Shown piece by piece: positions 18,540 to 28,254 of a stretch of 64,000 bases of DNA. The stretch is taken from contig NZ_QPHL01000009.1 in the NCBI RefSeq assembly GCF_003335675.1, positions 40,663 through 104,662 on the forward strand, in the 5' to 3' direction. The notes under the pieces were generated by a model that was given only the letters and a program-made list of their open reading frames with translations, searched no databases and was not told the DNA's origin. Every line of letters begins with the position of its first letter. Within the stretch, counting starts at the first letter, position 1. A program made the translations under genes and the position numbers. The stretch comes from Winogradskyella sp. KYW1333 (lineage in GTDB: Bacteria; Bacteroidota; Bacteroidia; Flavobacteriales; Flavobacteriaceae).

Positions 18540-18566
18540 ATTCTTAGTTGATTTTTGAGAAAAAAT

Positions 18567-18597
18567 AAAAAGTCGATACAAACCGTATCGACTTTTT
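18567..18597 (+). terminator. Strong terminator after pyrF
   Basis: A perfect 13-base-pair stem (AAAAAGTCGATAC / GTATCGACTTTTT) with a 5-base loop and T-rich 3' arm. The A-rich 5' arm makes it effective on both strands. Confidence 0.85.
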
Positions 18598-18740
18598 AGC
18601 TAACTATACTAATCTCTAAAAGACTTATCTAACTCATCTTTTACTGTACAAAGATCTAAAATTTTATTCTTAAGAATGTTATGCAAATATTAGCATATAA
18701 TTAAATGTAGTTTAATAACTTATAGTAAACTTTATTAATC

Positions 18741-18998
18741 ATAAGGAATTTTACATCAATTTTAATTGTTCTGATTACTATTAATTTTCGATTTGGTCGG
18801 GGTAAGTCCTGCGCTTGTTGTACCGAAAAACATTCTGAGTTTGATTTTTGGATAGGAAATTGGGAAGTTACAGGTCCTAATGGTAAAAAGGTTGGAGACA
18901 ATATACTTGCCAAAGTAGAAGATAATTGCGTATTACAGGAAAATTTGACTAGCGCTACACCCGGATACACAGGTACAAGTAATAGTTTTTCTATTTAA
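18741..18998 (+). pseudogene. 5' remnant of an exported protein gene (FDFWIGNW family, DUF1579-like)
   Basis: The frame reads a hydrophobic leader (SILIVLITINF), then KSCACCTEKHSEFDFWIGNWEVTG and continues to GYTGTSNSFSI before a stop. The EFDFWIGNW core is typical of DUF1579-like exported proteins. The start has decayed: ATAAGG stands where ATGAAG would be expected. The gene ends abruptly after about 70 codons, far short of the usual length, exactly where the oppositely oriented DUF4197 remnant also ends. So both the start and the 3' part are lost. Confidence 0.65.
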
Positions 18999-18999
18999 G

Positions 19000-19424
19000 T
19001 ATTGTGTCGCTGTATTATCTTCTCCAAGTAAAATATTTTGGCATCATTAAAAAGTTATGTCTTTTACAGCATTGACAAATATTAGTATCACTTCTTTTAC
19101 AGTATCTTCAGCGACTCTGTTTATAACTTTCAAACCTTATCAAGCAAGATTACCAAAGCCAATTGTTCTCAAAGCAGTATCTACTTTATGAAGTTTTTCA
19201 GGTAATAATATTTTAATCAAATCATTCCTATAGAAGCCATCTTTCAGCGTTAATTTGGTCACTTGTTTATCAATTATATTATTTAATGCTTCTCTTAATC
19301 CAGATGCTATATCTGTATTACTTGAGATACCATCAGATTGTGGAAGCTGATTCACGACTTCTTGTTATTCTGCACAAGAAACAAGAGTGAAAATAGATAG
19401 TAGTAGCATTATTTGCCTTTTCAT
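19000..19424 (-). pseudogene. Remnant of a DUF4197 lipoprotein gene with several in-frame stops
   Basis: The ATG at 19424 starts a lipoprotein signal (MKRQIMLLLSIFTLVSCAE). In one unbroken frame follow a stop, then a recognisable DUF4197 N-terminal half (SGLREALNNIIDKQVTKL, KDGFYRND, LRTIGFGNLA), two stops at 19137-19142, then VINRVAEDTVKE and IFVNAVKDITF, two more stops, and NILLGEDNTATQYL. The C-terminal part of DUF4197 is missing. The frame is preserved while stops accumulated, showing decay mainly by nonsense changes plus loss of the 3' end. Confidence 0.75.
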
Positions 19425-19464
19425 GGATTTAGGTTTTATATCTTTAACAAAACTTAGATAATAA

Positions 19465-20424
19465 ATGATGAATGTGTTTGCTAGGACTTTAATATGTTGT
19501 TTTTTGTTTGTTTTTAATTGTGAAAATGATAAAACCAATAATTCAGTCAAAATTAAAGGTAATTCTTTAAATCAATATATTACGGTATTGGGTATTGCTC
19601 AAGATGCAGGTTATCCTCAACTAAACTGTTTTAAAAGTTGCTGTAAGGCGTATTATGATAATGAAGAAACCAAAAAAATGGTTTCTTGTCTGGGTTTAAT
19701 CGATACAAATAGTAAAAGTAAATGGCTTTTTGATGCGACACCAGACATTGTTGAGCAGACTAAAGTGTTGAGAGACCATGTACAAACAGATCGAATTATA
19801 GATGGAATCTTTTTAACCCACGCGCACATAGGACATTATACCGGCTTAATTCATTTGGGAAGAGAAGCGCTTGGCGGAAAGAACATTCCGGTTTTCGCCA
19901 TGCCACGAATGAAAACTTATTTAGAAAAAAATGGTCCTTGGGGTCAATTAGTAAAGTTAAATAATATTAAGATTAACCAACTCGAAAATGATACAACAAT
20001 TCACCTCGAAAATTCACTCAAAGTCACACCGTTTTTAGTACCACATAGAGATGAGTATTCTGAAACGGTTGGTTACAAAATTGATGGCAATAATAAATCG
20101 GCACTATATATTCCTGATATTGATAAATGGGAAACTTGGGAAAGATCGATTATTGAGGAAGTAAAAAAAGTAGATTATGCATTTTTAGACGCTTCGTTCT
20201 TTAGAGATGGTGAGTTAGAAAGAGATATGAGTAAAATACCACATCCATTCACAACACAGACAACCAGTCTTTTTCAAAATGAATCGAGGGAAACAAAAGC
20301 AAAAATTTATTTTATTCATTTTAATCATACCAATCCAACTATTAAAGATAATCACCCCTTAAAAGATAGTATCCAAAACCTTGGATTTAATTTTGCAAAA
20401 CAAGGTGACAATTTTGAATTATAG
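19465..20424 (+). CDS. Exported PqqB-like metallo-beta-lactamase-fold hydrolase
   Basis: 319 residues with a lipoprotein-like N-terminus (FLFVFNCEN, Cys19). The MBL fold shows VLGIAQDAGYPQ at the first strand, the metal motif THAHIGHYTGL (an HxHxxH variant with Gly in place of the usual Asp), VPHRDE, YIPDID and FIHFNHTNP. This pattern matches the PqqB-like group found in Bacteroidota. There are no other PQQ synthesis genes here, and the lipoprotein signal argues against PQQ synthesis in the cytoplasm, so the true substrate is unknown. A cluster of Cys (NCFKSCC at about 51-57) is typical of the group. Confidence 0.78.
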   Translation: MMNVFARTLICCFLFVFNCENDKTNNSVKIKGNSLNQYITVLGIAQDAGYPQLNCFKSCCKAYYDNEETKKMVSCLGLIDTNSKSKWLFDATPDIVEQTKVLRDHVQTDRIIDGIFLTHAHIGHYTGLIHLGREALGGKNIPVFAMPRMKTYLEKNGPWGQLVKLNNIKINQLENDTTIHLENSLKVTPFLVPHRDEYSETVGYKIDGNNKSALYIPDIDKWETWERSIIEEVKKVDYAFLDASFFRDGELERDMSKIPHPFTTQTTSLFQNESRETKAKIYFIHFNHTNPTIKDNHPLKDSIQNLGFNFAKQGDNFEL

Positions 20425-20439
20425 GAAATATTCAGTGAA

Positions 20440-21294
20440 CTAAGAAAAAATCACTGTTTTATTATTGAATACCATTACTTTTCTATTAGCATGAAGTTTA
20501 ATTGCATTAGATAATACGATTTTTTCTAAATCTCTACCTTTAGCAATAAGGTCGTCAATTGAATGTGTGTGAGAAACATGGGTGACATCTTGTTCAATTA
20601 TTGGGCCAGCATCTAATTCTTCTGTAATGTAATGACTGGTAGCGCCAATAATTTTCACCCCTCTTTTAAAAGCCGAATGGTAAGGTTTTGCTCCAACAAA
20701 CGCTGGTAAAAATGAATGGTGAATGTTAATAATTTTATTAGGGAATTTGTTGATTAAAAAGTTAGACACAATTTGCATATAACGCGCGAGCACTATAAAA
20801 TCAATATTGTATTGTTCTAACAATTCTAATTGTTTCTGTTCAGCAGTATGTTTATTGTCCTTGGTAACAGGTACATGATAATATGGAATATTAAAACTTT
20901 CGGCAATTGGTCTTAAATCATCATGATTGCTTAATATAAATGGAATCTCTAAAAATAATTCACCAGAGTTGTAACGTCCCAGAATATCATATAGACAATG
21001 ATCATATTTAGAAACAAACAACGCCATTTTAGGTTTGCGCTCCGCAGAATAGATACGCCATTTAAGATTGAATTTTTCAGCTAACGATTTGCTGAATGAA
21101 TATTTAAATTCTTCTATCGAAAATGAGTCTGAAATAAACTCACATTCTAACCTCATAAAAAATATGTCTTGCTCTCTATCTACATGCTGATCTATATAGA
21201 CAATATTCCCATCATTTTTCGCCATGAAATTAGTGACTGACGCAATAATATTGGGTTGATCCTTACAGTGAATTAATAGCGTTATTTTATTCAT
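20440..21294 (-). CDS. purU: Formyltetrahydrofolate deformylase
   Basis: About 284 residues from the ATG at 21294 (MNKITLLIHCKDQPNI). The N-terminal ACT domain (residues 1-80) is followed by a formyltransferase-fold domain with VLARYMQIVS, the catalytic NIHHSFLPAF and GATSHYITEELDAGPII. It hydrolyses 10-formyl-THF to formate and THF, balancing one-carbon pools. It converges on the PqqB-like gene and is divergent from icmF. Confidence 0.93.
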   Translation of the reverse strand: MNKITLLIHCKDQPNIIASVTNFMAKNDGNIVYIDQHVDREQDIFFMRLECEFISDSFSIEEFKYSFSKSLAEKFNLKWRIYSAERKPKMALFVSKYDHCLYDILGRYNSGELFLEIPFILSNHDDLRPIAESFNIPYYHVPVTKDNKHTAEQKQLELLEQYNIDFIVLARYMQIVSNFLINKFPNKIINIHHSFLPAFVGAKPYHSAFKRGVKIIGATSHYITEELDAGPIIEQDVTHVSHTHSIDDLIAKGRDLEKIVLSNAIKLHANRKVMVFNNKTVIFS

Positions 21295-21403
21295 AAAATA
21301 GTTCAATCTGACGATTCAAAATTAGTTAAAATACAACCATAAGAAGATAAATATTCAATTTTAGATTATTGATAATTTTTAATGTATTTTTTTGAATATT
21401 CCG

Positions 21404-21411
21404 TAAATTTG
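21404..21411 (+). promoter_or_regulatory. Likely -7 promoter box of icmF (TAAATTTG)
   Basis: Exact TAnnTTTG, 27 bases before the icmF ATG, in the gap divergent from purU. Confidence 0.45.
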
Positions 21412-21438
21412 CTATTCAAATAAGTCATTTTTTTACGA

Positions 21439-24400
21439 ATGGAACAAGTTGCTCCTTATAAGCCAAAAAATAAAGTAAGAATTGTTACTGCGGCATCCCT
21501 TTTTGATGGCCATGATGCCTCTATAAATATCATGCGCAGAATAATCCAGGCAACTGGTGTTGAAGTGATTCATTTAGGCCATGACCGAAGTGTTGAGGAG
21601 GTGGTAAATACTGCAATACAAGAAGATGCAAATGCTATTGCCATGACATCTTATCAAGGAGGCCACAATGAGTATTTTAAATACATGTATGATCTGTTGC
21701 AAGAGAAAGGTGCAGGTCATATTAAAATCTTTGGAGGAGGAGGTGGGGTAATACTGCCTGAGGAGATTAAAGATTTAATGGCCTATGGTATAACCAGAAT
21801 ATATTCTCCAGATGATGGTAGGGAAATGGGCTTACAAGGAATGATTAATGATCTTGTTCAAAAGGCTGACTTTGCTATTGGTGATTCTCTAAACGGTGAA
21901 GTTAATATATTGCATGAAAAAGACCCAAAGTCAATTGCTCGTGTGATTTCTTCGGCAGAAAATTTTCCTGATGTTGCAAAGGATGCATTAGAAAGAATTC
22001 ATAATAAAAATAAAGATTCTAAAACTCCTGTACTTGGTATAACAGGAACTGGTGGAGCTGGAAAATCATCTTTAGTTGATGAGCTGGTAAGACGCTTTTT
22101 AATTGATTTTCCTAAAAAAACAGTTGGTTTAATTTCTGTTGACCCTTCTAAACGTAAAACTGGTGGTGCATTATTAGGTGACAGAATTCGTATGAATGCC
22201 ATAAACTCACCGAGAGTATACATGAGGAGTTTGGCAACAAGACAATCTAACTTGGCACTATCTAAATATGTAAATGAGGCTGTTGAAGTTTTAAAAGCGG
22301 CCGAGTATGATTTAATAATTTTGGAGACTTCAGGTATCGGACAATCAGATACTGAGATATTAGAGCACAGTGATGTGTCTTTATATGTAATGACTCCAGA
22401 ATTTGGTGCTGCTACGCAATTGGAAAAAATAGATATGCTAGATTTTGCCGACTTAGTAGCTATAAATAAATTCGACAAAAGAGGAGCTTTAGATGCCTTA
22501 CGAGATGTGAAAAAGCAATATATGCGTAATCATAATCTATGGTATGCTGATCCTGATACGATGCCTGTATTTGGTACAATAGCTTCCCAATTCAATGATC
22601 CGGGAATGAATACGCTTTACAAAGCGATAATGGATGAGATTGTTGAAAAAACTCAGGCAGATTTGAAATCTACTTTTGAGATTTCAAGAGAAATGAGCGA
22701 AAAGATTTTTGTTATCCCACCAGCTCGTACTAGATATTTGTCTGAAATTGCTGAAAATAATAGAGCTTATGATGACAAAGCAAATTCCCAGATAATAGTA
22801 GCTCAGAAGCTATACGGTATATTTAAAACCATAGAATCTGTTACTGATAATGTTCCAAATTTAAACAAATCTGGTTTGGAAATAATTGGTGCATATGATG
22901 AGAATGAAGATTTTGTAAAATTATTGGTTGATGAGTTTGATCGTGTTAAGATGGATTTAGATCCTTATAATTGGGAGATAATAACAGGTTGGGATAAAAA
23001 GGTGAACAAATACAAAGTACCAACTTATGCCTTCAAAGTAAGAGATAAAGAAATTAAAATTGAAACACATACCAAGTCATTGTCTCATACTGATATTCCA
23101 AAAGTGGCATTGCCAAAGTATTCAGCCTGGGGTGATATATTAAAATGGAGTTTACAAGAGAATGTTCCAGGTGAATTCCCTTATACTTCTGGTTTGTATC
23201 CATTTAAAAGAACAGGTGAAGATCCAACACGTATGTTTGCTGGAGAAGGTGGACCAGAACGCACCAATAGAAGGTTTCACTACGTAAGCTTAGGAATGCC
23301 AGCAAAGCGATTATCTACAGCTTTTGATAGTGTAACACTCTATGGAAACGACCCAGACTACAGACCTGATATTTATGGTAAAATTGGTAATGCAGGTGTA
23401 AGTATTTGTTGTTTGGACGATGCTAAAAAACTTTACTCAGGTTTCAATTTAGCAGACTCTATGACATCGGTAAGTATGACTATAAATGGTCCTGCACCTA
23501 TGTTGCTGGGATTTTTTATGAATGCCGCCATAGATCAACAATGTGAAATTTACATAAAGGAAAATGGTTTAGAAAAAGAAATCAAGAAGAAAATTGAAAC
23601 TATATATCAGGGTAAAGTAAGACCGAAATATAACGGTGATTTGCCAAAAGGCAATGATGGCTTAGGTCTAATGCTTTTAGGTGTTACGGGTGATCAAGTT
23701 TTACCACAAGATGTATATGAAAGTATTAAAGTCAAGACAATTGCCCAAGTAAGAGGTACGGTTCAGGCAGATATCTTAAAAGAAGATCAGGCTCAGAATA
23801 CCTGTATTTTTTCTACTGAATTTGCCCTTAGATTAATGGGTGATGTCCAAGAGTATTTCATAAATAACAATGTTAGGAATTTCTACTCAGTGTCTATTTC
23901 TGGATACCATATAGCTGAGGCTGGCGCGAACCCTATAACTCAGTTGGCCCTTACACTTTCTAATGGATTTACTTATGTAGAATACTACTTGAGTAGAGCT
24001 ATGGATATTAATAAATTCGGACCTAATTTATCCTTCTTTTTCTCAAATGGTATCGATCCAGAATATGCCGTAATTGGGAGAGTAGCGAGGCGCATTTGGG
24101 CAAAGGCACTTAAATATAAATATGGCGCCAACCCTAGGGCACAAATGTTAAAATATCATATTCAAACTTCTGGCCGTAGTTTGCATGCTCAAGAGATTGA
24201 TTTTAATGATATAAGAACAACGCTTCAAGCACTTTATGCTATTTATGATAACTGTAACTCATTGCACACAAATGCTTATGACGAGGCCATAACAACACCA
24301 ACTGAAGAGTCTGTTAGACGTGCAATGGCAATTCAACTAATAATAAATAAGGAGCTAGGATTAGCAAAGAATGAAAATCCTATTCAAGGTTCATTTATTA

Positions 24401-24846
24401 TTGAAGAATTAACAGATTTGGTAGAGGAAGCAGTATTGACTGAATTTGATAGGATTACAGAGCGTGGTGGTGTATTAGGTGCTATGGAAACCATGTATCA
24501 ACGCTCAAAAATTCAAGAAGAAAGCCTATACTATGAAACTTTAAAGCACAATGGTCAATTTCCAATTATTGGAGTTAATACATTTTTGAGCAGCAAAGGA
24601 TCGCCAACAGTTCAGCCAGCAGAAGTAATTAGGGCAACTGAGGAGGAAAAAGAATTCCAGATTCAAACATTAAAGAATCTTCATCGTGCAAATGAAACAG
24701 ATGAATTATTAAAGGATTTACAGCATAAGGCGATAAACAATAAGAATATATTTGAAGCTTTAATGGAAGCGTGCAAGGTGTGTTCTTTAGGTCAGATTAC
24801 TTCGGCATTATTTGAAGTAGGAGGTCAGTACAGGAGAAATATGTAG
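21439..24846 (+). CDS. icmF: Fused isobutyryl-CoA mutase (IcmF): B12 domain, G-protein chaperone and mutase in one chain
   Basis: 1135 residues. Residues 10-145 are the cobalamin-binding domain with the base-off motif DGHDAS (His25 as likely cobalt ligand) and FGGGGGVI. Residues about 190-420 are a MeaB/MeaI-like GTPase with Walker A GTGGAGKS (203-210), [17 protein letters not shown] and the base-specificity motif NKFD. The rest is the TIM-barrel mutase with [35 protein letters not shown] and [12 protein letters not shown]. This domain order defines IcmF and excludes ordinary two-subunit methylmalonyl-CoA mutase. It interconverts isobutyryl- and n-butyryl-CoA (some members also act on pivalyl-CoA), linking branched-chain amino acid and fatty acid metabolism. 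Adenosylcobalamin is needed. Confidence 0.92.
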   Translation: MEQVAPYKPKNKVRIVTAASLFDGHDASINIMRRIIQATGVEVIHLGHDRSVEEVVNTAIQEDANAIAMTSYQGGHNEYFKYMYDLLQEKGAGHIKIFGGGGGVILPEEIKDLMAYGITRIYSPDDGREMGLQGMINDLVQKADFAIGDSLNGEVNILHEKDPKSIARVISSAENFPDVAKDALERIHNKNKDSKTPVLGITGTGGAGKSSLVDELVRRFLIDFPKKTVGLISVDPSKRKTGGALLGDRIRMNAINSPRVYMRSLATRQSNLALSKYVNEAVEVLKAAEYDLIILETSGIGQSDTEILEHSDVSLYVMTPEFGAATQLEKIDMLDFADLVAINKFDKRGALDALRDVKKQYMRNHNLWYADPDTMPVFGTIASQFNDPGMNTLYKAIMDEIVEKTQADLKSTFEISREMSEKIFVIPPARTRYLSEIAENNRAYDDKANSQIIVAQKLYGIFKTIESVTDNVPNLNKSGLEIIGAYDENEDFVKLLVDEFDRVKMDLDPYNWEIITGWDKKVNKYKVPTYAFKVRDKEIKIETHTKSLSHTDIPKVALPKYSAWGDILKWSLQENVPGEFPYTSGLYPFKRTGEDPTRMFAGEGGPERTNRRFHYVSLGMPAKRLSTAFDSVTLYGNDPDYRPDIYGKIGNAGVSICCLDDAKKLYSGFNLADSMTSVSMTINGPAPMLLGFFMNAAIDQQCEIYIKENGLEKEIKKKIETIYQGKVRPKYNGDLPKGNDGLGLMLLGVTGDQVLPQDVYESIKVKTIAQVRGTVQADILKEDQAQNTCIFSTEFALRLMGDVQEYFINNNVRNFYSVSISGYHIAEAGANPITQLALTLSNGFTYVEYYLSRAMDINKFGPNLSFFFSNGIDPEYAVIGRVARRIWAKALKYKYGANPRAQMLKYHIQTSGRSLHAQEIDFNDIRTTLQALYAIYDNCNSLHTNAYDEAITTPTEESVRRAMAIQLIINKELGLAKNENPIQGSFIIEELTDLVEEAVLTEFDRITERGGVLGAMETMYQRSKIQEESLYYETLKHNGQFPIIGVNTFLSSKGSPTVQPAEVIRATEEEKEFQIQTLKNLHRANETDELLKDLQHKAINNKNIFEALMEACKVCSLGQITSALFEVGGQYRRNM

Positions 24847-24858
24847 GAATCGACTAAA

Positions 24859-25254
24859 TTATAAAGTCAGCATCCAACTACGTTGTAACTTTCTGAATTT
24901 TTTAAGTTCTCCACGCAAGATTGGTAAATAGTCCCTACCATTACTTTTAGAACTTTCTAATCGCTTACAATTACTGTACAACTTATAAGTCAATTTATCC
25001 AAACTTTCTAAGTGTTTATGTTTTTTATCAGAATGACGCTCACGTTCTGCATTTATAATTTCCGGAGCAAGACTAGACGATTGCTGTACAATATCTCCAG
25101 AAAAATAAATATTAGAATCTTCAGTACCATCAGCGTTTAAATACGATAAATCATGGTTTATATATGTAGAAATGCTACGAGATAGCATGATAATATCCAT
25201 AGCCTTTCTATAGATAGGCAAATCAGATAAATGGGATGGTAGGTTGTAATTCAT
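24859..25254 (-). CDS. Helical cytoplasmic protein of unknown function
   Basis: About 131 residues from the ATG at 25254 (MNYNLPSHLSDLPIYRKAMDI). No signal peptide or membrane segment. It is predicted almost entirely helical, with a charged central stretch (INAERERHSDKKHKH) and a basic C-terminus, and resembles a small four-helix bundle. It converges on icmF (12 bases) and is divergent from the Lrp-type regulator. I do not recognise the family. Confidence 0.5.
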   Translation of the reverse strand: MNYNLPSHLSDLPIYRKAMDIIMLSRSISTYINHDLSYLNADGTEDSNIYFSGDIVQQSSSLAPEIINAERERHSDKKHKHLESLDKLTYKLYSNCKRLESSKSNGRDYLPILRGELKKFRKLQRSWMLTL

Positions 25255-25374
25255 TTGTAATAGCAATTATCACGAAATTACGGACTAATAATAATAGTTT
25301 AATTTAAATTTTAAATTTAAAGTGTATTTTTACTTTAAAAAATATATTAATATTTCATAAATATTTAAATAATT

Positions 25375-25815
25375 ATGGATACTGTTAATTCAATGATATT
25401 AAAGTGCCTTCAAGAAAATGCAAGAATGTCAAATTCTGAAATTGGTAGAAGAGTAGGTATGTCTTCACCTGCTGTAAGTGAACGTATAAAAAAAATGGAA
25501 GATGCAGAAATAATTGAAGGGTATAAAACATTTGTATCTCCGTTTAAATCAGGCTATCAACTTAAGGCTTTAATAACTCTTAGAGCTTTTATGGGAATGC
25601 TAAAGCCTTTTTTAGAAAAGGTTAAAACATACGATGAAGTAGTTAACTGTTACAGGATTACCGGTAATGAAAATATTGTGATGGAAGTAGTGTTAAAAAA
25701 TCAAGAACACCTTGAGTCCTTTATTGATCAACTTATTATTTACGGTGAAACTAAAACACAGATCGTGCTATCTCATGTAGTTAAGCACAGTGAGATTAAA
25801 CCAATAATATCGTAA
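25375..25815 (+). CDS. Lrp/AsnC-family transcriptional regulator
   Basis: 146 residues. The N-terminal winged HTH reads ILKCLQENARMSNSEIGRRVGMSSPAVSERIKKME (residues about 8-42). The C-terminal RAM ligand-binding domain contains the GNENIVMEVVL strand and the IVLSHVV ending. Such regulators sense amino acids or their metabolites. Its target is unknown; the divergent gene at 24859-25254 is a candidate by position. Confidence 0.9.
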   Translation: MDTVNSMILKCLQENARMSNSEIGRRVGMSSPAVSERIKKMEDAEIIEGYKTFVSPFKSGYQLKALITLRAFMGMLKPFLEKVKTYDEVVNCYRITGNENIVMEVVLKNQEHLESFIDQLIIYGETKTQIVLSHVVKHSEIKPIIS

Positions 25816-25816
25816 A

Positions 25817-26038
25817 TTAATTTTTTACTCCTGGTTGTTTTAAGTACCAGTTTGTTTTCGCTTTTTCCGCATCAACCATCTCTTTTGCCTCTTTAAGAAG
25901 TTCTTTTGCATCATAAATGATGCCGTCTTTAATGGTATATTTTATGCCACCAACTCGAACTACTTCATTATCTTGAGTTAGCTTGATAGCGCCTGTGCCA
26001 TATCTCTTTTGGTAATCCTTTAAAAGATTGGATATAAT
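25817..26038 (-). pseudogene. C-terminal remnant of an amidohydrolase gene
   Basis: The frame encodes QKRYGTGAIKLTQDNE then GGIKYTIKDGIIYDAKELLKE and ends in TNWYLKQPGVKN. This is the recognisable C-terminal tail (beta-sandwich return and final helix) of secreted Bacteroidota amidohydrolases. There is no start codon, no catalytic domain and a stop at 26039-26041. Immediately upstream, in another frame, a short open stretch starting at 26154 (MSQKYKLSIFIVVLIL ...) is unrelated, so the catalytic part has been deleted. The remnant starts one base past the Lrp gene's stop. Confidence 0.6.
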
Positions 26039-26161
26039 TTAGATAGAGATTTTTCATCTAGTTTGTTATTATAAAAATAAAAGGTCCGACGATTTTGATT
26101 TATTGTTAGAATTAACACTACAATAAAAATTGATAATTTGTATTTTTGACTCATAGAATTT

Positions 26162-26767
26162 ATGCTTTCAATGAAATACATATTTCTTTCAATTGGTGTT
26201 TTTATAGTATTTGGTTGTTCTGAAAAAAAGCAGAGTCTTAAAGGTGAAACAGAATGGCAAAGAGAAAAGAATGCGATTTATAAAGATGCATCTGTATCAC
26301 CGCTAAAACCAGATGATTTAAAAAATTTTAAAGGGTTAGATTTTTTTAAGGAGGATTCTCTATTTGTGGTTAGTGCGTATCTTGAACGAACTCCAGATTC
26401 AGAATGGTTTAACATGAAAACTACTGATGATCGTTTATCAAAGGAGCGCGTTTATGGGATTTTAAAATTTCAAATAAAGGACAATCCTTATCAATTAAAC
26501 ATTTATCAAGGTGAAGAAAACATGCAAACAAAAGGCTATGAGGATTATTTGTTCCTACCATTTTTAGATAATACCAATGGTGTTACTTCATATGGAGGTG
26601 GACGATATATTGATCTTAGAATTCCTAAAGGTGATACTATTGTAATTAACTTTAATAAGGCTTATAACCCACTTTGTGTATACAATGAGAAGTATTCTTG
26701 CCCTATAGTTCCGAGAATAAATTATTTAAATATTGAAATTGAGGCAGGAATGAAAAAGTTTAAATAG
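26162..26767 (+). CDS. DUF1684 lipoprotein
   Basis: 201 residues with a lipoprotein signal (lipobox VFGC, Cys19 from the first ATG; an ATG three codons later is an equal alternative). DUF1684 signs are LKFQIKDNPYQLNIYQ, FLPFLDNTNGVTSYGGGRYIDLRIP, and the C-terminal FNKAYNPLCVYNEKYSCPIVP with the two conserved cysteines. Function unknown. It converges on crcB. Confidence 0.8.
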   Translation: MLSMKYIFLSIGVFIVFGCSEKKQSLKGETEWQREKNAIYKDASVSPLKPDDLKNFKGLDFFKEDSLFVVSAYLERTPDSEWFNMKTTDDRLSKERVYGILKFQIKDNPYQLNIYQGEENMQTKGYEDYLFLPFLDNTNGVTSYGGGRYIDLRIPKGDTIVINFNKAYNPLCVYNEKYSCPIVPRINYLNIEIEAGMKKFK

Positions 26768-26774
26768 TCTTAAT

Positions 26775-27140
26775 TTATTTCACAAGAAAAATACCTAAGA
26801 ACACTGCTAGAAATCCTATAATAAAGCTTCCAATAGTATATAAAGCAAAACTGGTAAAATCTCCTGATTTTAGAAACACATGGTTTTCGTAGGCAAAGGT
26901 TGAAAAGGTCGTAAATCCACCACAAAATCCTGTTGCTAATAGAAGTGTCTGACTTTGAGTAAGGCTATTATTTTTGCTTGCTAGTCCTAATATCACACCA
27001 ATTAATAAACTACCCAAAATGTTTGCCATAAAAGTACCGTATGGTACACCATCACTTGAACTGTTGAGCCATTTGCCAATTAAATATCTTAAGACACTTC
27101 CAATGCCTCCACCAAAAAAAACTAGTAATATATGTTTCAT
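26775..27140 (-). CDS. crcB: Fluoride ion channel (Fluc/CrcB)
   Basis: 121 residues with four membrane segments. Family motifs are GGGIGSVLRY, FMANILGSLLIG and the pore-lining TGFCGGFTTFSTFAYE. Works as an antiparallel dimer that expels fluoride. It starts one base after the stop of the upstream SRPBCC/GyrI-like gene, so they are co-transcribed. I see no fluoride riboswitch in front of that operon. Confidence 0.94.
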   Translation of the reverse strand: MKHILLVFFGGGIGSVLRYLIGKWLNSSSDGVPYGTFMANILGSLLIGVILGLASKNNSLTQSQTLLLATGFCGGFTTFSTFAYENHVFLKSGDFTSFALYTIGSFIIGFLAVFLGIFLVK

Positions 27141-28160
27141 TTATTCTTCTAGTGGAATATAGATTTCTGTTTTCCAATCCGCTGGGTTAGGAAAATTACC
27201 AGGATCGGTTACATATATTTCGAACGGTTTCAATTCGGATTGAACTAAATTATTTTCCTTTATATGATCCATAGTAGCTTCCCAAGCTTTAGAAAGATAG
27301 TTATAATTACCCAAAAGTGTTGTCTTTAGCACTTTAGTTTTTGGAATATATCCAATTGAAATATCAGATCCATCAGGTATGGAATGTCTTTCATTGACTG
27401 GTAGGCCATTGCTCATAATTACATTGTTCTCTTCCATTGTGTTATAGACTGTCATTGGCATTCCATAAGGTACAATACCATTACTTCCCATAAATTGCAT
27501 TACAGCACCAAAGTTTTCTCCCATTTTGGCACTGATATTTGTAGATTTTGCATTCGTAGTTTTAAACAAGTAGAAGCTTCCGCCATATTCAGAAATACCG
27601 TTGATTTCAATATTGTAGCGCGCCATATCTTCAGTTATTAAACTATCCAATTTAAATAAACCACGTTCAAAATTTGGCCCTGTTTCAGTTTCAATAGAAC
27701 CCATAATTGTAGTAAACAGCTTAGAAACAAAATCTTGTTTGCCCTCCATGGCCCAAGTTACTGTAGTACCTTCATCACTTGGTTCAAATGTCCAATTAAT
27801 ATCGGAATGTGCCTCAAATGGTGCTGTAAATTCTATTAATTGTTTAATTGACTTATTTACTTCTGTGCTTTTCGTAGTCATTTTACCTTCTCCGAGGATT
27901 TCACCTTTCCAGGAGTAAAAGGCACCTTCACCAATTGTTTTATCGCTATATGTTAAGCTAGCTTCAGGTTCTTGTTCAATCCAGGGTGAAAATGAAGGCC
28001 ATTCTTTATAGTCATTTACTTTTTGATACAATAAGGATGCCGGTGCATTTATAGTTCTGCTTCTATCAAAACTAAATTCATTTGGCTGAACAGCTACGTA
28101 AATTGAAAATCCGATAATAAATACAAGTAGCAATAATAAGATGTACTTAAAAGCTTTCAT
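27141..28160 (-). CDS. SRPBCC plus GyrI-like ligand-binding protein with an N-terminal membrane anchor
   Basis: 339 residues. A single hydrophobic segment at 5-25 anchors or exports it. Residues about 28-175 form an SRPBCC (polyketide cyclase-like) domain (SRTINAPASLLYQKVNDYKEWPSFSPW, EGKMTTKS, TTVTWAMEG). Residues about 190-339 form a GyrI/effector-binding-like domain (VIMSNGLPVNE, LLGNYNYLSKAWE, FEIYVTDPGNFPNP). This two-domain combination is frequent in Bacteroidota; the ligand is unknown. It sits directly upstream of crcB. Confidence 0.8.
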   Translation of the reverse strand: MKAFKYILLLLLVFIIGFSIYVAVQPNEFSFDRSRTINAPASLLYQKVNDYKEWPSFSPWIEQEPEASLTYSDKTIGEGAFYSWKGEILGEGKMTTKSTEVNKSIKQLIEFTAPFEAHSDINWTFEPSDEGTTVTWAMEGKQDFVSKLFTTIMGSIETETGPNFERGLFKLDSLITEDMARYNIEINGISEYGGSFYLFKTTNAKSTNISAKMGENFGAVMQFMGSNGIVPYGMPMTVYNTMEENNVIMSNGLPVNERHSIPDGSDISIGYIPKTKVLKTTLLGNYNYLSKAWEATMDHIKENNLVQSELKPFEIYVTDPGNFPNPADWKTEIYIPLEE

Positions 28161-28221
28161 TGATTGATATAGTTTAGTTGTTTCTCAAAGATAGTAATTT
28201 TATGATATGTCATTTAAGTAT

Positions 28222-28229
28222 TACCTTTG
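28222..28229 (+). promoter_or_regulatory. Likely -7 promoter box of the dipeptidyl peptidase III gene (TACCTTTG)
   Basis: Exact TAnnTTTG, 25 bases before the ATG at 28255. Confidence 0.45.
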
Positions 28230-28254
28230 CAGGAAACCTAAAATCAACTAACTC

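Noticed and set aside
19465..20424. PqqB-like protein as evidence of PQQ synthesis
   Set aside because: No other pqq gene is present and the protein has an export signal; PqqB-like hydrolases are common outside PQQ pathways.
21999..22478. 159-codon minus-strand open frame inside icmF
   Set aside because: Opposite-strand shadow of the conserved GTPase domain.
26023..26154. 43-codon minus-strand open frame with one hydrophobic segment (MSQKYKLSIFIVVLIL)
   Set aside because: It could be a short membrane peptide, but it overlaps an amidohydrolase remnant, has no clear family and may be a fusion product of decay.
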